A stretch of DNA of 9,344 nt from Desulfobacteraceae bacterium. Its GTDB lineage: Bacteria; Desulfobacterota; DSM-4660; Desulfatiglandales; Desulfatiglandaceae. The translations under genes were made by a program, and so were the position numbers. This document shows, piece after piece, positions 1 to 5,799 of the stretch. Location of the stretch: NCBI GenBank assembly GCA_013203065.1, contig JABMQV010000332.1, forward strand, positions 1 to 9,344. The letters run 5' to 3'. How positions within the stretch are numbered: the first letter of the stretch is position 1; each line of letters opens with the position of its first letter. The notes beneath the pieces were generated by a model that did not search any database, was not told the origin of the DNA, and saw only the letters and a list, made by a program, of their open reading frames with translations.

Positions 1-57
1 ATAACCTATTGTTTTTTCATCTGGATTGGGGATGGGTGTCTTTTTTTTGTTATGCCC

Positions 58-88
58 CCTCCGGGGCGTAGGCCCTACGGGCCGGAGG
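58..88. repeat. GC-rich palindrome, REP-like hairpin
   Basis: A perfect 7-bp outer stem CCTCCGG (58-64) / CCGGAGG (82-88) encloses a GG/GG internal loop and a second stem CGTA (67-70) / TACG (76-79) around the loop GGCCC. A run of eight T lies just to the left (41-48). On neither strand is the hairpin followed by a T tract, so it does not fit an intrinsic terminator. GC-rich palindromes between genes are typical of REP-like interspersed repeats. That identity is inference, because only one copy is visible here. It could also be a weak structured end of an upstream transcript. Confidence 0.5.
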
Positions 89-173
89 CTTGATCTTGAA
101 AAAACTATCTCATTCTCGGACAGCCTCCTAGAGTAAAGGTTTCGCGACTTATTAGCCATTGAAAGGAATTAGC

Positions 174-2093
174 ATGGATACACATAAACTCGCTTTCCTG
201 CCGGACAATAAAGAGATAGAAGTTGAGAATGGCACCACGATTATGGAGGCCGCTCAAAAGGCAGATGTTTACATTAACAGCCTCTGTGGCGGAGAGGGGG
301 TTTGCGGCAAATGTCGGGTCCAGGTAAGTGAGGGAAACATAAGGGCGGACAAGAACTCTATTGGCCTCTTGTCAAAAGATGAGATAACGGAAGGCTTTAT
401 CCTGGCCTGCCAGACAAAAATTTATGGCGACATGGAGGTGGTCATTCCGCCGGAGTCGCGTTTGGAGGGCGAACAGATCCTGATGGAACAACCGGTCGTG
501 GATTACAGCCATCCGGAAAAAATGTCTGTTCCCAGAATTTCAACAGATCCCCTGACTCTTTTTGAGCCATTGTCGCGAAAGATATACATGGAACTCCCGG
601 AACCGTCCTTGGAAGACAATATGGGTGATATGGAAAGAATTGTCAGGGAATTGAGGAAAAAGACTGAATATCAGGATTTTGAGACATCTTTTCATTGTCT
701 TCAGGGATTGGCCTTGAAACTCCGTGACAACGACTGGAAGGTTACGGCCACCATAATCAGGAATGGTAACCTATGGCGAATTATGCAGATCGAGGCGGGA
801 GATACGAGTGATCAAAACTACGGTCTGGCCATTGACGTGGGAACAACCACTGTTGTGGCACAGCTTGTCCATATGAAATCGGGCACTGTCGTGGGAGTGG
901 CGGGGAGCCATAATCTTCAGGCGCGTTACGGTGAGGATGTCATCTCCAGGATGATATTTGCCTGCGGCAGTCAGGAAGGCCTGGACCCCCTTCATGACGC
1001 CATCATCAAAAACATCAATAATCTGATAAGAACGTTGACCGAGAAGAAAGGGACGGACGTTGATCAGATTACGGCCATTGTGGCGGCCGGCAACACCACC
1101 ATGAGCCATCTCCTTCTACGTCTTACCCCTTGCTCTATCAGGTTGGACCCCTATGTGCCTACAGCCAATATCTTCCCGCAGATAAAGGCGGCAGAGCTGG
1201 ATATTGACATAAACCCATATGGCATACTGGAAACAATGCCGGCTGTGGCCAGCTATGTGGGGGGGGATATTGTGGCCGGTGTGATTGCCTGCGGTATTGC
1301 CGACAAGCCGGAGACAAACGGCCTTATAGATGTGGGTACCAATGGAGAGATCGTCATAGGAAATAATGAATGGCTGGTTTGCTGCTCAGCTTCCGCCGGA
1401 CCTGCCTTTGAGGGAGGCGGTATCAAGAATGGAATAAGGGCCACGCGAGGGGCCATTGAAAGGGTAATGATAGACAACGGGAAGGTAACCTATCACACCA
1501 TCGGTAAGGCCAAGCCGAGAGGGATATGCGGGTCGGGCCTGATTGACTGCCTGTACGGGTTTATCCAAAGCGGAATAATCAATTACGAAGGAAAGTTTAA
1601 CCTTTCCCCCAGGAACGAAAGAATTGTTGAGAAGGATGGCGAGATCCAGTTTATCGTCGCCTATTCACAAGACACCGAGACAGGTGAGGATCTGACGATA
1701 ACTGAGTCAGACATAGGCAACATTATCCGGTCAAAAGGGGCTGTATTTGCCGCCATCAAGTCCCTGACGGATTATGTGGGCGTAAAATTTGATGAAATTG
1801 ACACCTTTTTTGTGGCTGGCGGGTTCGGGACCTATCTGGATATTCCCAAGGCAATCGGGATAGGAATGTTGCCGGATATTGATCCCAAGAGAATTCAGTT
1901 TGTGGGAAACAGCTCTCTTATGGGTGCCCGAATTGCGCTCTTGTCCGGGCATGTCCTTGAACGCTCAGCCAAGATAGCGAATGGAATGACCAATATAGAA
2001 CTCTCCACCTATCAGCCCTTTATGGATGAATATATCGCCGCAATGTTTTTGCCCCACACGGACAGGCGGCTATTCCCCTCGGTCACGTATTGA
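174..2093 (+). CDS. RACE protein: ATP-dependent reductive activator of corrinoid enzymes (2Fe-2S ferredoxin + DUF4445/ASKHA)
   Basis: Cytoplasmic iron-sulfur ATPase of the RACE family (COG3894, DUF4445), which restores the Co(I) state of corrinoid proteins after accidental oxidation, typically in methyltransferase systems. The N-terminus is a plant-type 2Fe-2S ferredoxin domain with ligands C38, C44, C47 and C79. A linker of about 130 residues follows, then an ASKHA-type ATPase domain: phosphate-1 loop AIDVGTTTVVA from about residue 218, AAGNTTMSH near 310, phosphate-2 motif GLIDVGTNGE near 383, the SASAGPAFEGGGIKNG segment, and AGGFGTYLDIPKAIGIG near the end. The C-terminus (FLPHTDRRLFPSV) is canonical, so the protein is complete at 639 aa. 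I chose ATG 174 because AAAGGA (163-168) sits 5 nt upstream; the in-frame TTG at 159 has no comparable site. The substrate methyltransferase or corrinoid protein is not in the window and may lie to the left. A run of eight G (1259-1266) lies in the gene with the frame intact. Confidence 0.93.
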   Translation: MDTHKLAFLPDNKEIEVENGTTIMEAAQKADVYINSLCGGEGVCGKCRVQVSEGNIRADKNSIGLLSKDEITEGFILACQTKIYGDMEVVIPPESRLEGEQILMEQPVVDYSHPEKMSVPRISTDPLTLFEPLSRKIYMELPEPSLEDNMGDMERIVRELRKKTEYQDFETSFHCLQGLALKLRDNDWKVTATIIRNGNLWRIMQIEAGDTSDQNYGLAIDVGTTTVVAQLVHMKSGTVVGVAGSHNLQARYGEDVISRMIFACGSQEGLDPLHDAIIKNINNLIRTLTEKKGTDVDQITAIVAAGNTTMSHLLLRLTPCSIRLDPYVPTANIFPQIKAAELDIDINPYGILETMPAVASYVGGDIVAGVIACGIADKPETNGLIDVGTNGEIVIGNNEWLVCCSASAGPAFEGGGIKNGIRATRGAIERVMIDNGKVTYHTIGKAKPRGICGSGLIDCLYGFIQSGIINYEGKFNLSPRNERIVEKDGEIQFIVAYSQDTETGEDLTITESDIGNIIRSKGAVFAAIKSLTDYVGVKFDEIDTFFVAGGFGTYLDIPKAIGIGMLPDIDPKRIQFVGNSSLMGARIALLSGHVLERSAKIANGMTNIELSTYQPFMDEYIAAMFLPHTDRRLFPSVTY

Positions 2094-2151
2094 AAACTGT
2101 TTCCTCCTCCATCGTTTTTTCGTAAATCTTTCACGCGTCCCTGATCCCTTC

Positions 2152-2165
2152 TTGACATAAGTCAA
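2152..2165. promoter_or_regulatory. FNR/CRP-family operator, class II position
   Basis: Perfect inverted repeat TTGAC-ATAA-GTCAA, matching the TTGAY-N4-RTCAA pattern bound by FNR/CRP-family regulators. Its centre (2158.5) is 41.5 bp upstream of a start near 2200, as expected from the TATAAT at 2187-2192. That is the classic class II activator position. The nearest -35 candidate at 17-bp spacing (2164-2169, AATGCC) is poor, consistent with an activator-dependent promoter. The regulator itself is not in the window. Confidence 0.72.
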
Positions 2166-2186
2166 TGCCTATCTGCAAAGAATATT

Positions 2187-2192
2187 TATAAT
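2187..2192 (+). promoter_or_regulatory. -10 box of the PCP_red/sulfite reductase-like gene
   Basis: Exact TATAAT, 28 bp upstream of the ATG at 2220. The predicted transcription start is about 2199-2200, giving a leader of about 20 nt. There is no good -35 hexamer; the FNR-type palindrome takes its place. Confidence 0.6.
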
Positions 2193-2214
2193 TTCACCAA
2201 AACATTTTGTGAAA
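2192..2214. promoter_or_regulatory. Inverted repeat overlapping -10 box, start and ribosome binding site
   Basis: TTTCAC (2192-2197) pairs with GTGAAA (2209-2214) and AAAA (2199-2202) with TTTT (2205-2208). The centre is CA (2203-2204), and C2198 is the only unpaired base in the left arm. It begins at the last base of the -10 box and ends inside the GAAAGG ribosome binding site (2211-2216). It could be a repressor operator at the start site or, at RNA level, a small hairpin partly masking the ribosome binding site. The role is inference. Confidence 0.45.
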
Positions 2215-2219
2215 GGTAG

Positions 2220-3035
2220 ATGGTTTTGGATATGAGATGGAGTAAAGAGGCCAAGGATAAAGTGTCCAAGGTTCCTTTTTTTGTCAGAAAGCGCGTTCAG
2301 AAAAGGGTGGAAGAAGAGGCTGTCCGTTGCGGGGCTGCCCAGGTGAAGTCGGAGCATGTTCTTACTTGCCAGAAGAGGTTTCTGAACCGGATGGAAGATG
2401 AGGTAAAGGGTTTTCAGGTGGAGACCTGTTTTGGCCCCAGCGGGTGCCCCAACCGGGCGGTAAAATCCGATGGATTGCCCGAAAAACTCGAAAAAAGGCT
2501 TTTGCGAAGGGATTTGAGGGGTTTTTTAAAAAAGAGGGTAGATGGCCCCTTAAAAATGCATCATGAGTTTCGTGTCTCCATCTCAGACTGCCCCAACGCA
2601 TGTTCCCGCCCCCAAATCGTTGACATGGGACTCATCGGCGCCAGCAGGCCCAAGATTTCGGGTGAAATTTGCAGCCAATGCGGGGAATGTGAAAGGGTTT
2701 GCAGGGAGGGGGCTATTTCGGTCCATGATTCAATCCCTGTTATAAGCTATTCCAACTGCCTTTCATGCGGTCAGTGTGCTGAGGTCTGTCCCACAGGCAC
2801 CTTTCAGGAAGATGCCGGAGGCTATCGGGTTCTGATCGGGGGAAAACTGGGTCGTCATCCCCGGTTAGGGGCAGAGATTTCCGGGATCTATGAAGGGAAA
2901 GATGTGTTGCTGCTGATGGATCGAATTCTTGACCATTACCAATATCATTGTAAGAAGGGTGAACGTCTCGGTGAGATCCTGGAAAGGACGGGGCTGGATT
3001 GGGTAGAGATGGAGAAGAGGGCAGGGGGTGGATGA
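2220..3035 (+). CDS. PCP_red-domain sulfite/nitrite reductase-like protein with two [4Fe-4S] ferredoxin clusters
   Basis: 271 aa, no signal peptide or membrane segment, so cytoplasmic. Residues about 6-50 (MRWSKEAKDKVSKVPFFVRKR onward) match the PCP_red domain seen at the end of light-independent protochlorophyllide reductase subunits and in other iron-sulfur proteins. Next comes a compact NIR_SIR-type region with the siroheme/[4Fe-4S] cysteine pattern C70-x5-C76 and C124-x3-C128. A two-cluster ferredoxin module is inserted after it (C151, C154, C157, C161 and C180, C183, C186, C190), followed by GGKLGRHPRLG, as in dissimilatory-type sulfite reductases. The N-terminal half of a full sulfite reductase is missing, so independent catalysis is uncertain; it may be a small electron-transfer or siroheme protein. 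ATG 2220 has GAAAGG only 3 nt upstream; ATG 2232 is an alternative that keeps the whole domain. Transcription probably responds to redox state through the FNR-type site. Confidence 0.85.
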   Translation: MVLDMRWSKEAKDKVSKVPFFVRKRVQKRVEEEAVRCGAAQVKSEHVLTCQKRFLNRMEDEVKGFQVETCFGPSGCPNRAVKSDGLPEKLEKRLLRRDLRGFLKKRVDGPLKMHHEFRVSISDCPNACSRPQIVDMGLIGASRPKISGEICSQCGECERVCREGAISVHDSIPVISYSNCLSCGQCAEVCPTGTFQEDAGGYRVLIGGKLGRHPRLGAEISGIYEGKDVLLLMDRILDHYQYHCKKGERLGEILERTGLDWVEMEKRAGGG

Positions 3036-3250
3036 TCTGATTTGCGTCTTGTCCTTTTGCCCTTGACAAGATTGCTGATGCATAGTAAGCGAAAAGCTGT
3101 ATGGTTGGAGACACAAATAATCTGGTCGCCGCCTCTTGATGGTTGTTCCAATCAAGTTCCACTGCTATGTGCAGCCCTCTTGTCGCTGCTTGTTTCCTAC
3201 TGCAGGCATCGTCACTTTCAGGAGAGGGCTATCCCGGTGAGTGAAGACCC
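3036..3250. other. Intergenic region with two small hairpins
   Basis: 215 bases without a convincing gene. Two hairpins are visible: CTTGTC (3048-3053) / GACAAG (3065-3070) with an 11-nt loop, and CTTGATGG (3135-3142) / CC-A-ATCAAG (3148-3156) with loop TTGTT and one bulged A. Neither is followed by a T run, so I do not call a terminator. A TTGACA hexamer at 3063-3068 could be a -35 box for the lipoprotein gene, but there is no good -10 at 16-18 bp. The promoter of the downstream gene is therefore unresolved. Confidence 0.4.
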
Positions 3251-3721
3251 ATGAAATATCCAAAACCGATCCTTTTGATCCTGGCTTCCATTTTGCTAAG
3301 TGCCTGCGCCGTGGCGGAAACAGCCACACAAAAAATTTCTGCCCTGACAGGAGGCACTAAACCCGGAACCTATTACACGGGTGTCGCTGATCTCAAATTA
3401 TACCCCGAATCCCGGTTTTCAGAAAAATATACTGCCAAGCTACCGCTTAACGAAAAGTTGGTTCGATACAAGGTGGAAAGGGGTTTTGCCTATGTAAAGG
3501 TGGCAAGCACGGGTCAAACAGGCTGGGTTAACAATGCGCATCTCATATGGAAAAAGGCGGGATCCGAGGAGGCCACTCCCAAGGGGGATACCCCGAAGGG
3601 GGCTAGTCCAAAAAAAGACCTGGCCAAAAAGAGCCCGCCTAAAGAGGAGCCTATAAAGGAGCCGTCTCAACCTAATCCCGAAATAGAGAGAAGCGGTGCC
3701 TCAAGCTTTGACTCCTTTTAG
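3251..3721 (+). CDS. SH3-domain lipoprotein with Lys/Pro-rich tail
   Basis: 156 aa envelope protein of unknown function. The N-terminus has lysines K2 and K5, a hydrophobic core (ILLILASILL) and the lipobox LSAC, placing the lipidated cysteine at C19. Alanine follows it, so retention by the inner-membrane Asp rule is not expected. Residues about 38-100 form a bacterial SH3-type domain (GVADLKLYPESRF ... RGFAYVKVA ... GQTGWVNNAHLI), a fold often involved in cell-wall or ligand binding. From about 101 to the end the chain is low-complexity and rich in Lys, Pro, Glu and Ser (PKGDTPKGASPKKDL), suitable for an extended linker that could touch peptidoglycan; that is inference. ATG 3251 has GGTGAGTG upstream (3236-3243). 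There is no enzymatic motif. The neighbouring DUF389 gene starts 85 bp downstream, so a shared envelope role is possible but unproven. Confidence 0.8.
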   Translation: MKYPKPILLILASILLSACAVAETATQKISALTGGTKPGTYYTGVADLKLYPESRFSEKYTAKLPLNEKLVRYKVERGFAYVKVASTGQTGWVNNAHLIWKKAGSEEATPKGDTPKGASPKKDLAKKSPPKEEPIKEPSQPNPEIERSGASSFDSF

Positions 3722-3792
3722 GTCCACCCGTTTTATCCTGCTTGTCCCCATTTTCCCCTTTTTCAGATGAAAGTTTTAGCTTGTTTAACAGA

Positions 3793-3798
3793 TATACT
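3793..3798 (+). promoter_or_regulatory. Possible -10 box immediately before the DUF389 start codon
   Basis: TATACT matches five of six bases of the -10 consensus and ends 8 nt before ATG 3807. Transcription would begin at or within a couple of bases of the ATG, implying a leaderless or nearly leaderless message. No clear -35 hexamer is seen 16-18 bp upstream, so the call is weak. Confidence 0.25.
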
Positions 3799-3806
3799 AA
3801 CGCCCC

Positions 3807-5585
3807 ATGACAACGCCCGATAGTCCACCCAACGGAACAAACAAGAGGTCTTCCAGACGGCTCGGTTCAATCTCCGAGATTTACACCCGAACCAAAAAGA
3901 CCGTTAAGGACTCATTTATTGATCTCCTGTCAATGGACGAGTCGCGCAAGGCAACGGTCCTGGACGACATCGTGGTTGGTTCCACCCCCAAAACCACCTA
4001 TTATCTACTCCTGACCATATCCGTTCTTATCGCCGGCTTTGGTCTGCTCACCAACAGTCCGGCCGTGGTCATCGGGGCTATGCTGGTTTCGCCCTTGATG
4101 ACGCCCATCTTTGGCATCTCACTGGGGCTTGTCCAGGGGAATGTGTCCCTCTTACGCAAAGGCCTGATAGCGGAGTTTGGCGGGGTTGTTATTGCCATTG
4201 CGGCGGCTGCGTTCTTGGGCTTCTTCCCCTTTGCCCAAGAGGTTACCCCGGAAATGCTTGCACGCACCAGCCCGACGTTGCTTGATCTCCTTGTGGCCAC
4301 CTTGGCGGGAATGGCCGGTTGTCTGGCCATGATAGATGAGCGGATAAGCCCGGTACTCCCAGGGATCGCCATGGCCACAGCGCTCACCCCGCCACTGGCT
4401 GTCTGCGGGTTGTGTCTTGCCTTTGGGGCCTTTGACGGGGCATGGGGGGCCTTTTTGCTCTTTTTTGCCAATTTTCTGGCAATCTTAGCGGTTTCGGCCC
4501 TCATGTTCATTGTGGCGGGCTTTGTCAAGCTTGAAGAAGTGGGCTCAATGTCTGACATCCTCAAGAGACTTTCGGGACCCGCGATCGGATTGATATTTGT
4601 AACGGTCTTACTGACCCACGCCCTGGTGGGGATCGTGGGAGAAAGGCGCACCACAAAGGCCATCGAGGGTATTATTCAAAAAGAACTTTCCACTGAACCG
4701 GCCACCTTTATCGAAAAGGTCATCTATAAACGGAAAGGTGACAGACTTGATATCCTGGCCAATGTGACAACGCCCCGGGTGTTGTCGCCCGGGAAGATCA
4801 AAGAGGTCCAGAACAAGCTCAACCATCGTCTGGCGCTGAAAACAAACCTTATTATGCGGTGTTATATCACCAAGGATATTTCGTCGACCGGCTCGGCCAG
4901 TGGTGTGGTGGGCCGAAATCTGGACGGTCAATTCATCACAACCGAACTGCATCCCAGGGTCAAACGCCTTCAAATCGGGGAGCAGGTTCTCAGGGAAATC
5001 CTCGATGAATATCCCGGCCTTTCCTTTGATACCCTGGATCTGGTCCAACTCGGAAAAGAGCCCATCCTGCTTGCCAGGATACACGGTTCACGCACCCTTG
5101 TTCCTTTTGAAGTCAGCCAATTCCAGGAAGCGGTCCGAAAACGATTGGGGGATACCCAGGTGCGCTTATTGATACGCTCGGACGACATCGTGGACGTGAC
5201 CAGTAAAGGCCGTATCCTTTACGGTGAGGCGCATTTCAATGATTATTCCCCTGATGAAAAGGCGCTGCAGGGGCGTTTGGAGCGTGAGGTCAAGGAGCAG
5301 ATTATGCAAATCAAGGACATGCACGCACCCAATGTTGATGCCGTCAGAAAAAACGGGAGATGGTCGGTGAGGGCAGAGGTGGTCGGCCCAAGGGTTCTCA
5401 GGCCGTCCGAGATAAAGTCTATTGGAAAAAAGGTATCCCGGACCACCAATCAGGACGTGACCGTACACGCCTGGTGCCGGGTTGAACTGATCGTAACCGA
5501 AGGTCATTCCACTTCCATGGAAGGTTTCATCAAAGAACTGGTTGAGAAACGACAAAAGAAAAAACAGCAGCCAAAAAAGCCCTGA
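3807..5585 (+). CDS. DUF389 integral membrane protein with triplicated soluble C-terminal module
   Basis: 592 aa. The N-terminal half matches the DUF389 (TIGR00341-type) family of hydrophobic proteins of unknown function. After about 55 hydrophilic residues come roughly six or seven membrane segments: about 58-77, 80-105, 115-138, 153-172, 180-205, 210-235 and 256-276. Family-like motifs include TNSPAVVIGAMLVSPLMTPI and GIAMATALTPPLAVCG. Residues about 283-592 form a large soluble region, longer than the membrane core needs. It contains three tandem units of about 100 residues, each helix-strand-strand-helix-strand, anchored by PRVLSP (323-328), SRTLVP (428-433) and PRVLRP (528-533). The arrangement recalls BON-like domains, but I cannot confirm homology. 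No Shine-Dalgarno sequence precedes ATG 3807; ATG 3933 would remove the hydrophilic leader and also lacks one. A transport or envelope-stress role is speculation. Confidence 0.85.
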   Translation: MTTPDSPPNGTNKRSSRRLGSISEIYTRTKKTVKDSFIDLLSMDESRKATVLDDIVVGSTPKTTYYLLLTISVLIAGFGLLTNSPAVVIGAMLVSPLMTPIFGISLGLVQGNVSLLRKGLIAEFGGVVIAIAAAAFLGFFPFAQEVTPEMLARTSPTLLDLLVATLAGMAGCLAMIDERISPVLPGIAMATALTPPLAVCGLCLAFGAFDGAWGAFLLFFANFLAILAVSALMFIVAGFVKLEEVGSMSDILKRLSGPAIGLIFVTVLLTHALVGIVGERRTTKAIEGIIQKELSTEPATFIEKVIYKRKGDRLDILANVTTPRVLSPGKIKEVQNKLNHRLALKTNLIMRCYITKDISSTGSASGVVGRNLDGQFITTELHPRVKRLQIGEQVLREILDEYPGLSFDTLDLVQLGKEPILLARIHGSRTLVPFEVSQFQEAVRKRLGDTQVRLLIRSDDIVDVTSKGRILYGEAHFNDYSPDEKALQGRLEREVKEQIMQIKDMHAPNVDAVRKNGRWSVRAEVVGPRVLRPSEIKSIGKKVSRTTNQDVTVHAWCRVELIVTEGHSTSMEGFIKELVEKRQKKKQQPKKP

Positions 5586-5726
5586 TTTTTTGCTTATTTG
5601 TAATCCCGGCCATGCCTTTTTTCCCGTTTTTGCCTCCTACCGAACCCCACCCTGGAAATCCGATTATCCCTCCCGGTCTTCTTGAGAAGCAACGATTTTG
5701 GAAGTTGGGAAAAACCGGAATTTGAA

Positions 5727-5755
5727 TTGACTAACACCGCGTCCCTTGCAACAAT
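5727..5755 (+). promoter_or_regulatory. Possible promoter of the thymidylate synthase gene
   Basis: TTGACT (5727-5732; five of six matches) and AACAAT (5750-5755; four of six) are separated by 17 bp, placing a start near 5762 and a leader of about 38 nt. The spacing is ideal but the -10 is weak. The rest of the 214-base gap from 5586 to 5799 shows no convincing gene or terminator. Confidence 0.35.
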
Positions 5756-5799
5756 AACACGGTATTTCGTGCTCATTTTGAAAGAGGAGTTTATTGTCG

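Noticed and set aside
51..92. Intrinsic terminator at the GC-rich palindrome
   Set aside because: No T tract follows the stem on either strand; the T8 run precedes it on the + strand.
3136..3155. FNR-like site TTGAT...ATCAA in the 3036-3250 spacer
   Set aside because: The half-sites are about 10 bases apart instead of 4, so it is better read as a hairpin.
3042..3254. 70-codon open frame on the + strand whose stop overlaps the lipoprotein start
   Set aside because: It starts at TTG without a ribosome site, has no recognisable family or sensible composition, and lies in a spacer with hairpins. The ATGA-like overlap is probably chance.
4001..4663. 220-codon open frame on the - strand inside the DUF389 gene
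   Set aside because: Antisense shadow of the membrane-coding region. The + frame has clear membrane segments and family motifs, while the - frame is Ala/Ser/Lys-rich with no recognisable domain.
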